From Treponema sp. (GTDB lineage: Bacteria; Spirochaetota; Spirochaetia; Treponematales; Treponemataceae), in assembly GCA_024402635.1 (NCBI GenBank), contig JAKSTJ010000002.1, positions 1 through 64,000 of the forward strand: a stretch of 64,000 bases of DNA, given 5' to 3'. The notes beneath the pieces are model-generated. The model was given only the letters and a program-made list of their open reading frames with translations, was not told where the DNA came from and did not search any database. Every line of letters starts with the position of its first letter. The first letter of the stretch is position 1. The translations under genes were made by a program, and so were the position numbers. Shown piece by piece: positions 52,197 through 61,574 of the stretch.

Positions 52197-54101
52197 TTAT
52201 TTTTTCTTTGAATTGCTGACGAGTCGGAGAATATAAAGCTGAACATATTCCTGTAAAGCTTTTTGCTCTCCAATTTTCTGCATATTAGGAGTTTTTACTA
52301 ATGTTTCTGCAAGATTTATTACACGTTCTCTTGTGAAGGAAACTGCTGATAAAGTTCTTACAACTCTTCTTGTGTAATCACGGATTAATGAGTTTACATC
52401 TTCTGTTAGCTGGAAATTTGCTTCCTTTGTAATCATTTTATTCCATTGCTTATTCAGATAGTTTAATTCACGGTCAATTGTGGAACCTTCTGGAATAAAA
52501 TCATCTGTAAGTATAATGGCTTGTTCTGCAAGAGCTTCGGCTTTAGAATAACTTTTTTTAGCATCTTCGTTGTTTTCTTCAAAAGGATTTTTAGTTTCTT
52601 CAACAACTTCCGAAGATTTTTGTTTATTTTTCTTGTTTGAACGGAATAAAGAAATTATCCATGAAATGATTGGAATTGTATAAAGAACAGGTAGATTCAT
52701 TTTTGCTTTATTCATAACCTGATCTGAAGTTAAAATCAATAATTCGCTGTAAGGTTTTAATTTTCCATTTTCAAAAAGTGTATAACTGCTCATGTTGTCA
52801 TCAATGTCAGATTTTTCAAGAGCCATTAATGACATGAATGTTGCGTTTAGCAATGCATATAATACTGGAGAACTGATTTCAACCTGTTTTGCAAGACTTT
52901 CTTCAAATTTATTTTTATCAGTCATTTCTGGTAATTTTTCATAATTCAAAAGTGATTCATACCATCTTTTTACTAATTCTGCTTCAATACAATCATGTGC
53001 TTCGTTACACAATCTTACTACAAGAGAAAGAACCTTCTTTTTATAAACATAATATCTTGTACCAGAGGCAACTTTAAAAACCAGAAGAGTAGGTAAGACA
53101 TTCTGTTCTTCTTTTGTTTTAGTCTGAAGAAAGTTCTTTAAATCATCTTCAGTAAATTGACCATATAAAAGTTTTCCATTTTTATCATGAAATTTTAAAA
53201 TCTGATTCATGGAGAAGAAGTATGGACTTTGATTTAATTGAGATTCCAGTTCTTTTAAGGCTTCTTCACGTCGTTTGTTTGTGTTAAATTTCTGTTTTAA
53301 ATAAGTGTTATAAATTTCAGAAATTTGAATAGCCTGTAAAACATTTGTATCTTCGCCAGTTCTATCCTGAATTTTTTCAAAATCCTGTCGAATGAAATAG
53401 CACAACTGATTCCAGAGATAATAATCATCACCTTCAGAAACGTCCATATAACTGTTTGTTGCCTGATCAATAAAATGAGTAAAGAAATTTTTTATGGTAA
53501 TTTCTTTCTGAGGATTTGAACTTCTTAATTTTTTTAAGAAATAATCGTGATATTCATCTTTTTTTAGTAATTTTCTGATTTTTTTCTGAGATGTTTCAAT
53601 CAAAACTTTAATTGGAACACATGCAGGAACAAGTAAACCTGGTAAATCATGAGTAAAAACCAGTTCATACAAAACTGATGATTTTGTATTTTGATTTTCA
53701 ATGTTCCCGATAATATACTGTTCTGCCTGTTTTTTTTCTAAAACATAAGTTGGAAATTTTTTTGGAAGGTCAGATTCAACCGGATAGGCTATGGCTTCAT
53801 TTTTTAATATTTCATTGTACTGATTTAAGAATTTCTGTGTGAAATAGGAAACAGAAACAATCATTTTTTTGTTTCCATTTGGAATTGTGGCTGCTAAATG
53901 TTTTGCTTCAAGACCTGTTAATTCCGCAGTAACTGTATTTGTTGGATCACCTAAATACTTTACTAAATCTGCCTGTTCTTCTACATGATGTTCTGCATAT
54001 TTTTTAATATATGCACAGAATTCTCTTAAATCGATAAACGGAGATTTTTGTTTTTCTGCATAAAATCTTAATATTGAACTTAAATTTGAAGATGTAGCCA
54101 T
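52197..54101 (-). CDS. Large cytoplasmic protein of unknown function
   Basis: The 634-residue protein has no signal peptide and is mostly charged and probably helical. One short hydrophobic stretch (MNLPVLYTIPIISWIISLF, about 455-473) could be a membrane anchor or a buried helix, and a lysine- and glutamate-rich segment (about 475-505) follows it. I see no known catalytic motif and do not recognise the family. It may belong to the conserved treponemal proteins of unknown role. The ATG lacks a Shine-Dalgarno sequence and a TATAGT box ends 11 nt upstream. Confidence 0.7.
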   Translation of the reverse strand: MATSSNLSSILRFYAEKQKSPFIDLREFCAYIKKYAEHHVEEQADLVKYLGDPTNTVTAELTGLEAKHLAATIPNGNKKMIVSVSYFTQKFLNQYNEILKNEAIAYPVESDLPKKFPTYVLEKKQAEQYIIGNIENQNTKSSVLYELVFTHDLPGLLVPACVPIKVLIETSQKKIRKLLKKDEYHDYFLKKLRSSNPQKEITIKNFFTHFIDQATNSYMDVSEGDDYYLWNQLCYFIRQDFEKIQDRTGEDTNVLQAIQISEIYNTYLKQKFNTNKRREEALKELESQLNQSPYFFSMNQILKFHDKNGKLLYGQFTEDDLKNFLQTKTKEEQNVLPTLLVFKVASGTRYYVYKKKVLSLVVRLCNEAHDCIEAELVKRWYESLLNYEKLPEMTDKNKFEESLAKQVEISSPVLYALLNATFMSLMALEKSDIDDNMSSYTLFENGKLKPYSELLILTSDQVMNKAKMNLPVLYTIPIISWIISLFRSNKKNKQKSSEVVEETKNPFEENNEDAKKSYSKAEALAEQAIILTDDFIPEGSTIDRELNYLNKQWNKMITKEANFQLTEDVNSLIRDYTRRVVRTLSAVSFTRERVINLAETLVKTPNMQKIGEQKALQEYVQLYILRLVSNSKKK

Positions 54102-54198
54102 GCAAATATTTTACTATATAAATGTTCAAAAATCTATAACGAATAATAAATATATCTTTAGGATGTAAGACAAACTCTAATGACGGTGAACTCCAGTC

Positions 54199-54459
54199 TT
54201 AAATTTTTGACTGTTTTGATTTGGCTTTATATAGTACGCCAATAATTATTCCTGCTATTAAAACACCAAGACAGATGCCGGCATATACAACTGCAAGAAT
54301 ATAATAACCTAAAAAATCGTAGTGGGAAACTTCAGAAAGAAGGTAATCTTGAGTATTTGCATTAATCAGCGTAAAAACAAAACAGGTTGCATAATAAACA
54401 AAAATCCCTGCAAGGATTGTATATAATACAACAACAAATGCTTTTATTTTCGAGAACAT
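54199..54459 (-). CDS. Small two-helix membrane protein
   Basis: The 86-residue protein has two hydrophobic helices (about 8-33 and 50-76) and a basic C-terminus ending KSKQSKI. AGAGAGGTG lies upstream of the ATG. It overlaps the upstream exported protein gene by 16 nt, so the two are translationally coupled and perhaps function together. I do not recognise the family. Confidence 0.65.
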   Translation of the reverse strand: MFSKIKAFVVVLYTILAGIFVYYATCFVFTLINANTQDYLLSEVSHYDFLGYYILAVVYAGICLGVLIAGIIIGVLYKAKSKQSKI

Positions 54460-55106
54460 AATTTTAACACCTCTCTGCTGCCGTTATTGTAAAAGAATAT
54501 ATCTTTTGCATGTGAAAAATCCTTGTCTGTTGTTATACAATCAAATTCCTTAAGTGATTTTAGTAGTTTTTTTGGAGTATAAACAATGGTCTGAGTTTTC
54601 ATCTTAAAGTCATCATCTACAATTTTATTCCATAAGTGAATAGACCAGTAACTGCAATTCTTGATGGAAGTCCATTTGTTATTATTATCTATATAATTTT
54701 CAATAACCGAAAGTTCTTCTTCATCAATATTTATACTTAATGACTGACATCCAGAATAACGGCCATTTTCTTTAATAAAGTTAGGTTCCAGATTAAAGTA
54801 AACTCCTTTATGAGCACTAATAGCCCAAACGGAAAAAGTCAGAGTTTCATTGTTCTTTATTTCATAATCTTTTAAATAAATGGAATGTCCTGAATAATTA
54901 TCAAGAGAAAGCCAGGTGTGACCAAGACATTTTACAAAAGGTTTAGTTTCATTTACTCCATCAAAAGTTGTAATTGAAAAAACAATACCTTTATCCATAT
55001 AGGGAAGATGTTTCTCATTTGTATGATAGCTGTTAAAATCAATGAACAGACATAAAATCCCTGTTGAAATAAGAATTAAAATCCCTGTAAAAAATAATTT
55101 TTTCAT
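54444..55106 (-). CDS. Exported or membrane-anchored protein of unknown function
   Basis: The 220-residue protein starts with Lys-Lys and a hydrophobic segment ending GILCLFIDF, which could be an uncleaved anchor or a lipoprotein signal. The rest is soluble and has WLSLDNYSGHSIYLKDYE and a C-terminal basic tail. No known family is recognised. Its 3' end overlaps the downstream two-helix membrane protein gene by 16 nt. There is no Shine-Dalgarno sequence, and TATACT lies 12 nt upstream. Confidence 0.65.
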   Translation of the reverse strand: MKKLFFTGILILISTGILCLFIDFNSYHTNEKHLPYMDKGIVFSITTFDGVNETKPFVKCLGHTWLSLDNYSGHSIYLKDYEIKNNETLTFSVWAISAHKGVYFNLEPNFIKENGRYSGCQSLSINIDEEELSVIENYIDNNNKWTSIKNCSYWSIHLWNKIVDDDFKMKTQTIVYTPKKLLKSLKEFDCITTDKDFSHAKDIFFYNNGSREVLKLCSRK

Positions 55107-55222
55107 AACTTTTAAATAAGTATAAAATTACATGTTATGTTTGTCCATCTTTAAGTTAATTAATATGCAAAATCAAGCATGTTCAATAAGCAGTTTTTTT
55201 ATTTGGATTTTTCTTGATTTTC

Positions 55223-55251
55223 TTGAAATTAACCGGTCTTATGAATAAAAT
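55223..55251 (+). promoter_or_regulatory. Leaderless-type promoter of hisC
   Basis: TTGAAA (55223-55228), a 17-nt spacer and TAAAAT (55246-55251), then six bases and the ATG at 55258. No Shine-Dalgarno sequence is present. Confidence 0.65.
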
Positions 55252-55257
55252 AAACTT

Positions 55258-56418
55258 ATGATAACTTCAACAAGAATGAATAACCTTCACCCATATGTTC
55301 CGGGTGAACAGCCAAAAGACAGAGTTTATATTAAACTTAATGCAAATGAAAATCCTTATGCGCCAGCTCCATCAGTTCAGAAAGCGGTAACTGATTTTGT
55401 TCAGAGTCATCCAGAAAAAATGGGTCTTTATCCTGATCCTGATTCAAACGAACTTCATGCCGCAATTGCAGATATGCTGAATAAAACAGGTGGTGTTCTT
55501 TGTCGTGCAAAAGTTGATGGTGATAAAGTTACTCCTTCTGAACAGGATAAAATTCCTTTTACCGTAACTCCTGAAATGATTTACAGCGGTAATGGATCTG
55601 ATGAAGTTTTATCTTTTGTTTTCTATGCGTTTTTTGATTCTTCAACAAAATTTGTAATGCCAGAATTTACATATAGTTTTTATCCGGTTTATGCAGGTTT
55701 TTATAATATTCCAATGGATAATGTACCATTAAATTCAGACTGGTCATTAGATAAAGATGAAATGTTAAAAAGAGCAGCTGCTAATCGTGGTGGAATTATT
55801 TTTGCAAATCCAAATGCTCCAACTGGCATTGGTTTAAAACGTGAAGAAGTTCGTCAAATGCTTTTAAAGGCAAGTAAAGATGAAATTTTTATTGTTGATG
55901 AAGCTTATGTTGATTTTGGCGGAGAATCTTGTATTCCATTATTAAATGAATTTAAAAATCTTGTGATTGTTCGAACTTTCTCAAAAAGTTTGTGTGGTGC
56001 AGGAATGCGTCTTGGATATATAGTTGCAAATCCAGAACTTGTAAATATTGTTACAACTGTTAAAAATAGTGTAAATCATTTCCCAATTGATGCAATTGCT
56101 CAGGTTGCCGGTAATGCTGCCTGTAAGAATCCTGCATATTATGTTGAAACTTCAAAAAAAGTTGCAGAAGAACGGGATAAATTTTACATCTTCTTAAAAG
56201 AAAAAGGTTTTTATGTAATTGAAAGTCAGACTAATTTCCTTTTTGCAAGAAAAGATGGAATTTCTGGTGACGAATTATACAGAAAAATAAAAGCTGAAGG
56301 TTTATTAATCCGACATTTTTCAACATCAGGAATTGAAGATTTTGTGCGAATTACAATTGGTACAAAAGAACAGATGAATGAATTAAGAAAAGCTTTTGAA
56401 AAAGTTTTAGCCGAATAA
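55258..56418 (+). CDS. hisC: Histidinol-phosphate aminotransferase
   Basis: HisC transfers an amino group to imidazole acetol phosphate in histidine synthesis. The 386-residue protein has the class II aminotransferase features: NENPYAPAPSV, the GNGSDEVL motif, FANPNAPTG, DEAYVDF and the PLP lysine in RTFSKSLCGAGMRLGY. Compared with typical HisC (about 350) it carries a 25-residue insertion (about 80-108, GGVLCRAKVDGDKV and so on). No other his gene is nearby, so it may also act on aromatic or other amino acids. It is probably first in an operon with a phosphoesterase and an FGE-like protein. Confidence 0.88.
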   Translation: MITSTRMNNLHPYVPGEQPKDRVYIKLNANENPYAPAPSVQKAVTDFVQSHPEKMGLYPDPDSNELHAAIADMLNKTGGVLCRAKVDGDKVTPSEQDKIPFTVTPEMIYSGNGSDEVLSFVFYAFFDSSTKFVMPEFTYSFYPVYAGFYNIPMDNVPLNSDWSLDKDEMLKRAAANRGGIIFANPNAPTGIGLKREEVRQMLLKASKDEIFIVDEAYVDFGGESCIPLLNEFKNLVIVRTFSKSLCGAGMRLGYIVANPELVNIVTTVKNSVNHFPIDAIAQVAGNAACKNPAYYVETSKKVAEERDKFYIFLKEKGFYVIESQTNFLFARKDGISGDELYRKIKAEGLLIRHFSTSGIEDFVRITIGTKEQMNELRKAFEKVLAE

Positions 56419-56476
56419 ATTAGAGAAGAGTAGAATAAAACAGGTGGAAAATACAGTTTTTTATGGGAGAAAATAA

Positions 56477-57166
56477 ATGAAATTATTAGTAATAAGTGAT
56501 TTACACGCAGCAAATCAGATTTTAGATAAAATGGATGAACAGTTTTCAAAAGCTGATGGAGTCCTTTTTGCCGGTGATTTTGCAGAATGTTTTAAGCCTG
56601 AAACAGGAAAAGCTGCATTAGATAAATTATGTTTAAAACACGATACAATTTTTGCAGTTTTAGGAAATTGTGATAATGAAGATTTTATGGAAGAACTGGA
56701 AGCTCGTGACATCTGTGTTGAAAATACTCTGGTTTTTCATGAAGGACTTGCTGTTGCAGGTGCTGGTGGCGGAACAATTTTTACAGGTAAAACAGAATTT
56801 GAACGAACTGAAGAAGATATTCTTTCTGATTTTAATATTATAAATACTTCGGTTGAACAGACTGGAGATAAGTCTTTATGGCAAAATCTGGTTTTAATCA
56901 GTCATAATCCTCCTAAAGATACAAAATGTGATGCTGTTAATGCGGAACTTCATGCAGGAAGTCAGATGTTCACAGATTTTATTAAAGAAAATCAGCCATT
57001 AGCAGTAATTTGCGGACATATTCACGAAGGTTGTGGAATTGATAAAATTGGAAATACAACTGTAATCAATCCAGGTAGTCTTGCAGAAGGAAAATATGCA
57101 TGGCTTAATCTTTCAAAAGAAAATGACAGCTGGGAAATTGATTCTACAGAACTTTGTAACTTGTAG
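56477..57166 (+). CDS. Calcineurin-like metallophosphoesterase
   Basis: The 229-residue protein has the order of metal-binding motifs expected for the family: SDLHAANQ, GDFAE, GNCDNED, SHNPPKD and GHIHEGCG. It has no signal peptide and the size suits small phosphodiesterases of the YfcE type. The substrate is unknown. GGGAGAAAA is the ribosome-binding site. It lies 58 nt after hisC and 33 nt before an FGE-like gene. Confidence 0.88.
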   Translation: MKLLVISDLHAANQILDKMDEQFSKADGVLFAGDFAECFKPETGKAALDKLCLKHDTIFAVLGNCDNEDFMEELEARDICVENTLVFHEGLAVAGAGGGTIFTGKTEFERTEEDILSDFNIINTSVEQTGDKSLWQNLVLISHNPPKDTKCDAVNAELHAGSQMFTDFIKENQPLAVICGHIHEGCGIDKIGNTTVINPGSLAEGKYAWLNLSKENDSWEIDSTELCNL

Positions 57167-57199
57167 ATTGTAATTTCCTTTATAAAGAGAGGTGATTTT

Positions 57200-58129
57200 A
57201 TGAAAATAGTTCAGAAATTTTTAATTACATCATTAATTTGTGTTTCAATGCCTCTCTTTGCACAGGAATCTTTTAATAATATTAGTCTTGTAACATTTAA
57301 AACAAAACTTTCGTACACAATTGGCGAAGATTGCCAATCTTTTACTGCAAAGCGTGATTTAAAACCTTTTTCTATAAATAAATACGAAACTTCTTACGAT
57401 TTATGGTATCAGATAAGAACAAAAGCTGAAGAAATGGGATATTATTTTGCTCATCCAGGGCAGGCTGGTTCTCGAGGAAGAAGAGCTGCTGCTCCTACAG
57501 ATGAAAATCGATATCAGCCGGTAACAATGATTTCCTGGTATGATGCTATTGTTTGGTGTAATGCTTTAAGCGAAATAAAAGGAAGAGTTCCTTGTTATAC
57601 ATATAATGGTGAAGTTATTCGTGATTCATCAGATACAGCTGCCTGTGATTTATGTGTATGTAACTGGGAATCAAATGGTTTTAGACTTCCTTCTGAAAGT
57701 GAATGGGAATATGCTGCCCGAAGAACAAAAAAAGGTTTTCAGCCAGGAGATATGGTTAGCGGTCAAAAAACTCACAGTGAAGAAGAAGCTTTACTCTATG
57801 CCTGGACTACAGATAATACAAACTCTACAAGAATAATTGGTACAGCAGGTTCTCCAATTCTTCCAGATGAAACTGCTCCTGTTACAGGTAATGCTAACGG
57901 TGCTGGAATTTATGATATGACTGGAAATGTTATGGAGTATTGCTGGGACTGGTTTGCAGAGTATTCTGATAATGAAACTTACGGACCTGAAATTGGATAT
58001 CATCGAATAAGTCGTGGTGGCAGCTGGTCAAAGTATACATTGTTTAATTATACCGGCGACCGTTACTACTACGACCCAAACGAATATTATAACTATATGG
58101 GCTTTAGAATTGCCTGTACCTCTCAATAG
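57200..58129 (+). CDS. Formylglycine-generating-enzyme-like (SUMF1) exported protein
   Basis: The 309-residue protein has a signal peptide ending PLFAQ and one FGE-sulfatase domain. NKYETSYDLWYQIR, MISWYDAIVWCNALSE, RLPSESEWEYAARR, GIYDMTGNVMEYCWDWF and ISRGGSW with MGFRIACTSQ at the end make up the domain. It differs from the lipoprotein at 40706 by lacking a lipobox. Its target is unknown and no sulfatase is nearby. The stop codon directly abuts that of corA on the other strand. Confidence 0.85.
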   Translation: MKIVQKFLITSLICVSMPLFAQESFNNISLVTFKTKLSYTIGEDCQSFTAKRDLKPFSINKYETSYDLWYQIRTKAEEMGYYFAHPGQAGSRGRRAAAPTDENRYQPVTMISWYDAIVWCNALSEIKGRVPCYTYNGEVIRDSSDTAACDLCVCNWESNGFRLPSESEWEYAARRTKKGFQPGDMVSGQKTHSEEEALLYAWTTDNTNSTRIIGTAGSPILPDETAPVTGNANGAGIYDMTGNVMEYCWDWFAEYSDNETYGPEIGYHRISRGGSWSKYTLFNYTGDRYYYDPNEYYNYMGFRIACTSQ

Positions 58130-59182
58130 CTATTTAGAAAGTCTTCTTTCCTGCCTTCTGATTTTTTTAGTTTCACTGCGGATTGTTCTCTTTTGTTTTC
58201 TGGTCATAGTACGACCCTTTTTGAGAGCTTTAACTTTCTTTCCATCACCCCAGTTTAACAGCCAGGTACAAATGAATACAGAAACAATACAAATTCCTGT
58301 AGCAATAATAACTGGAATATAACCAGGTAATGTTTCAAATGGAAGCTTAAAGTTCATACCAAAGAAACTTGTTACAAAAGTTGGAGCCATCATTACAAGG
58401 TTTATGATTGCCAGTTTTTTCATAACAACGTTCAGGTTGTTTGAGATTACAGAAGAATAAGCGTCCATTACACCAAAAAGAATGTTTGAATAAGTGTCGG
58501 CCATTTCAATTGCTTGGCGGTTGTCAATTTTTACACCTTCTACAAAATCAATATCTTCTTCGTCAAATTTAATAAGACGGGTTGTTCTCATTTTTTCAAG
58601 CAAAAGTGAATTTGATTTAAGAGAAGTTGTAAAATAAACCAGAGATTTTTCAAGACCAAGCAACTGCATGATTTCCTGGTTCTCAATTTCCATATTCATT
58701 TCATTTTGAATACTGGTTGCCCGTCTGTTGATTTCCTTAAGATAACGAAGGAAATTCAAGTTTGCACGATTTAAAATCTGAACAATGAAGGAAGGAAAGT
58801 CTGTAAGGCGAACATTTTTAATACGGTTTGCACCAAAGTCTTTTAAAACTTCACTGTCTGTCCAGCAGATAGTTATAATTGTTTTACCTTTAATGATAAT
58901 ACCAACTGGTACTGTAGAATATTGAACTTCTGCATTTGGATCATAAACTGGAACTCGGACAATAGTTAAAATATATCCTTCGCCATCTTCCAGTCGGGAA
59001 AGTTCATCTGGGTCAAGAACATCGAGAATATGGTCTGGATCAATATCGTAAAAACTTTGAAGTTCAGTTGTTTCGTCGCGAGTAACATTTCTTGCATCTA
59101 TCCATAAAGGTAATGCTTCATCAATATCGTCATGTTTTGTTTTTGAGAAATTTCCATCAATCTGCTGCCAGTATGTAATCAT
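58130..59182 (-). CDS. corA: CorA family magnesium transporter
   Basis: CorA forms a pentameric Mg2+ (and Co2+) channel. The 350-residue protein has the long cytosolic alpha/beta domain and stalk helix. Two C-terminal membrane helices carry the signature GMN (FFGMNFKLPFE) between them, and a basic tail follows. GGAG is the ribosome-binding site. A 5' leader with nested hairpins lies upstream (59273-59343). Confidence 0.93.
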   Translation of the reverse strand: MITYWQQIDGNFSKTKHDDIDEALPLWIDARNVTRDETTELQSFYDIDPDHILDVLDPDELSRLEDGEGYILTIVRVPVYDPNAEVQYSTVPVGIIIKGKTIITICWTDSEVLKDFGANRIKNVRLTDFPSFIVQILNRANLNFLRYLKEINRRATSIQNEMNMEIENQEIMQLLGLEKSLVYFTTSLKSNSLLLEKMRTTRLIKFDEEDIDFVEGVKIDNRQAIEMADTYSNILFGVMDAYSSVISNNLNVVMKKLAIINLVMMAPTFVTSFFGMNFKLPFETLPGYIPVIIATGICIVSVFICTWLLNWGDGKKVKALKKGRTMTRKQKRTIRSETKKIRRQERRLSK

Positions 59183-59272
59183 TTTATTTGCTCCATAATA
59201 ATTTTTTTGAGCCTTCTGTAAAATGAAACTGAAATAAAGGGGAAATATATAGAATCAGATTAAAAAGTATAC

Positions 59273-59343
59273 AGGAGGCTATTATTTGAAATTAAGCTGT
59301 ATATGGGATACCCGGAACTACCGCTGTCCATGAGACGCCTCCT
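59273..59343 (-). ncRNA. Candidate structured leader RNA upstream of corA
   Basis: AGGAGGC (59273-59279) and GCCTCCT (59337-59343) pair. Inside, ATGG (59303-59306) pairs with CCAT (59328-59331), and CGG/CCG form a further small hairpin. It lies about 91-161 nt upstream of the corA ATG, a typical place for a metal-sensing leader. It does not match the Mg2+ M-box or other riboswitch consensus sequences I can recall. Confidence 0.35.
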
Positions 59344-59378
59344 TTAAAAAGATACATTCATTTTATTAGAAGTCTAAA

Positions 59379-59432
59379 TAAAAAACAAGGTTTAAAATAA
59401 ACAGCTAAGATATCGCTGTTTATTTTAACTTG
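59379..59432 (-). terminator. Terminator of the ABC-F gene
   Basis: TTAAAATAAACAGC pairs with GCTGTTTATTTTAA, flanked by CAAG/CTTG, with a T run on the minus strand. It lies downstream of the repeat element copy B. Confidence 0.85.
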
Positions 59433-59441
59433 AGTTTTTAG

Positions 59442-59528
59442 AAAAACTCTGCTTATTGAACATGTTCGCTTTCGCGAACGAATTGTAAATCCTCAGTTGT
59501 TGAAACAACTTGCGGTTTACAATTTTAA
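59442..59528. repeat. Two-hairpin repeat element, copy B
   Basis: This is a near-copy of 1110-1198. The small hairpin GTTCGC/GCGAAC has on the minus strand a GAAA loop (GAGA in copy A). In the long stem, copy A has ATTATAAA/TTTATAAT and copy B ATTGTAAA/TTTACAAT, a compensatory change. It lies 6 nt past the ABC-F stop codon, on the same side as copy A relative to nhaC. Confidence 0.8.
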
Positions 59529-59534
59529 GGAATT

Positions 59535-61454
59535 TTATGCTCTTTCAGATAATTCTTCCCAGCGTGCATATTTAACTTCAAGAAGATCTGCAATTTCTTT
59601 GTATCGGTTTGCAGCTTTTTGTTGAATTGCAAAATCTGAAGAACCTAAATCAGCTTCCAGTTTTTTTTGTTCAGATTCTAATTCTGGTATTTCTAAATCC
59701 AGCTGTTCAAATTCTTTCTGTTCTTTATAGCTAAGTTTTTGTTTCTTTTCAGATTGATTTGAACTGTTTTCAGAAGCTGCCGGTTTATTTAAAGACGCCG
59801 CAGATTCTTCTTTTTTAATTTTTTTATCTTCTTTTTCTTCTTCAGTTTTTAGTTCAATATATTCACTGCATTTTCCTACAAATCCGGAAATGGAACCATC
59901 ATCTTCAAGAATAAACATTGTATCAGCACATTTATCCATAAAATAACGGTCGTGACTTACTAAAAGTAAACAACCCTGATATTGCATTAAAAACTGTTCA
60001 AGAATGTTCATTGTAAAAATATCAAAGTCATTAGTAGGTTCATCTAAAATAAGGAAATTAGGATTTTGTAAAAGGAGTCTTACTAAATAAAGACGTTTTC
60101 TTTCACCACCGCTAAGACTTGAAACTGGAGAATATTGAATTTTTCCTTCAAATCCAAATTCTTCAAGAAATTTTTCTGGACGAATAATTGTTCCGTCTTT
60201 TCTTTCAATCTGTTCTGCAGTTTCCTTAATATATTCCAGTACTGTAAGATTAAGATTTTCAAAAACAGGATTTTGAGTGTAATATCCAAAACTTGTATTT
60301 ATTCCTAAATCAATATTTCCTGTATCAGGTTCAAGATTTCCAGTAATAATATTCAGAAGAGTGGATTTTCCAGAGCCATTATTTCCGAAAATACCGATTT
60401 TTTCTCCTTTGGTGAATTTATATGAAAAACTTTTAATAACAGGTGTAAAGTTTTCCTTATTATCTCCAAATCCTTTTGGATAATTTTTAGAAATATTGTG
60501 AAGTTCCAGAACTTTTCCACCAAGACGACGGCCTTTTACTTCAAAAGTAAATCCTTTATCAGCAGCAAATTTTTCTCTGTTAATCAGCTGTTCATCTCTT
60601 TGAATACGGGCCTTTGCTTTTGTTCCTCTGGCACATGGTCCTCGTAAAAGCCAGTCTCTTTCAAAACGTAGAACTGATTCAATTCTTCGTTCTGTATTTG
60701 CTTCGATTTCTGCTTCTTTTTCTTTCTTTTCCAGATATTGAGAATAATTGCCTTCGTACATTTTAATTTTATTTCGGGCAAGTTCATAAATATTTGTACA
60801 AACTCCGTCTAAAAAGTATCGGTCATGGGTTACCATTAAAACCGAACGTTTTGTATCATGAAGATATTTCTGGAGCCAGGTAATTGTATTTATATCAAGA
60901 TGGTTTGTTGGTTCATCCAGAAGAAGAATTTTTGTATCTTCAACTAAAACCTGTGCAAGTGCAACTTTTTTTATCATTCCACCTGAAAGTTCTTTCATTT
61001 TTCTATTTAAATCGATTATTCCAAGAGTTGAAAGAATTGAAGAAATCTGGGATTCGTAATTCCATAAATTCCCATCTTCCATTTTTTTATTAAGTTCTTC
61101 AAATTTAACCTGGAATTTTGGAGCAGAACCAAGATTTTCACAAACTTCCATATACTGACGAATAATCTGGAGTTTTGGCGAATTGCTTTTGAAAATGTGT
61201 TCACGAATTGTGTCTTCAGGATTAAAAACAGGATTCTGAGATAAAAAAGAAAGTCCTGCATCCTTATTCATAATGATTGTACCGGTGTCTGGCTGAAAAA
61301 TTCCTGCAATTGTACTTAAAAGAGTTGATTTTCCAGTTCCATTTCTACCGATGAGAGCTGCTTTTTCTCCTTCCTGAAGTCCAAAGGTTACTTCTGTAAA
61401 TAATGGTTTTTCTCGTCCAATTTTTGATACGTTATTTATTGAAAGCAAATTCAT
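59535..61454 (-). CDS. ABC-F family ATPase (Uup/EttA-like)
   Basis: ABC-F proteins have two fused ATPase domains and no membrane part, and act on the ribosome or in DNA metabolism. The 639-residue protein has two Walker A motifs (GRNGTGKST and GNNGSGKST), two signatures (LSGGMIKK, LSGGERKR) and two Walker B motifs (ILLLDEPTNHLD, FLILDEPTNDFD). Between the domains is a linker, and at the C-terminus a coiled coil (about 575-639), as in Uup. A -10 box TATACT ends 6 nt before the ATG with no Shine-Dalgarno sequence. Confidence 0.92.
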   Translation of the reverse strand: MNLLSINNVSKIGREKPLFTEVTFGLQEGEKAALIGRNGTGKSTLLSTIAGIFQPDTGTIIMNKDAGLSFLSQNPVFNPEDTIREHIFKSNSPKLQIIRQYMEVCENLGSAPKFQVKFEELNKKMEDGNLWNYESQISSILSTLGIIDLNRKMKELSGGMIKKVALAQVLVEDTKILLLDEPTNHLDINTITWLQKYLHDTKRSVLMVTHDRYFLDGVCTNIYELARNKIKMYEGNYSQYLEKKEKEAEIEANTERRIESVLRFERDWLLRGPCARGTKAKARIQRDEQLINREKFAADKGFTFEVKGRRLGGKVLELHNISKNYPKGFGDNKENFTPVIKSFSYKFTKGEKIGIFGNNGSGKSTLLNIITGNLEPDTGNIDLGINTSFGYYTQNPVFENLNLTVLEYIKETAEQIERKDGTIIRPEKFLEEFGFEGKIQYSPVSSLSGGERKRLYLVRLLLQNPNFLILDEPTNDFDIFTMNILEQFLMQYQGCLLLVSHDRYFMDKCADTMFILEDDGSISGFVGKCSEYIELKTEEEKEDKKIKKEESAASLNKPAASENSSNQSEKKQKLSYKEQKEFEQLDLEIPELESEQKKLEADLGSSDFAIQQKAANRYKEIADLLEVKYARWEELSERA

Positions 61455-61460
61455 GATTTA

Positions 61461-61488
61461 AGTATAAACTAAAGCGTAATTTTATAAA
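61461..61488 (-). promoter_or_regulatory. Leaderless-type promoter of the ABC-F gene
   Basis: On the minus strand, TTTATA (61488-61483), a 16-nt spacer and TATACT (61466-61461), then six bases and the ATG at 61454. Confidence 0.5.
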
Positions 61489-61539
61489 AGTGAGAAGAAA
61501 TTTATAAAACTATAAGGATTTTTTCAAAAAATGGGACTC

Positions 61540-61567
61540 TTGAAATTTTATTACAATCGGTCATAAT
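61540..61567 (+). promoter_or_regulatory. Leaderless-type promoter of the NUC1 nuclease gene
   Basis: TTGAAA (61540-61545), a 16-nt spacer and CATAAT (61562-61567), then seven bases and the ATG at 61575. No Shine-Dalgarno sequence is present. Confidence 0.55.
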
Positions 61568-61574
61568 TAGTGAC

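Noticed and set aside
59183-59534. Mg2+ M-box riboswitch for corA
   Set aside because: Its conserved segments are absent; only a generic nested hairpin is seen.
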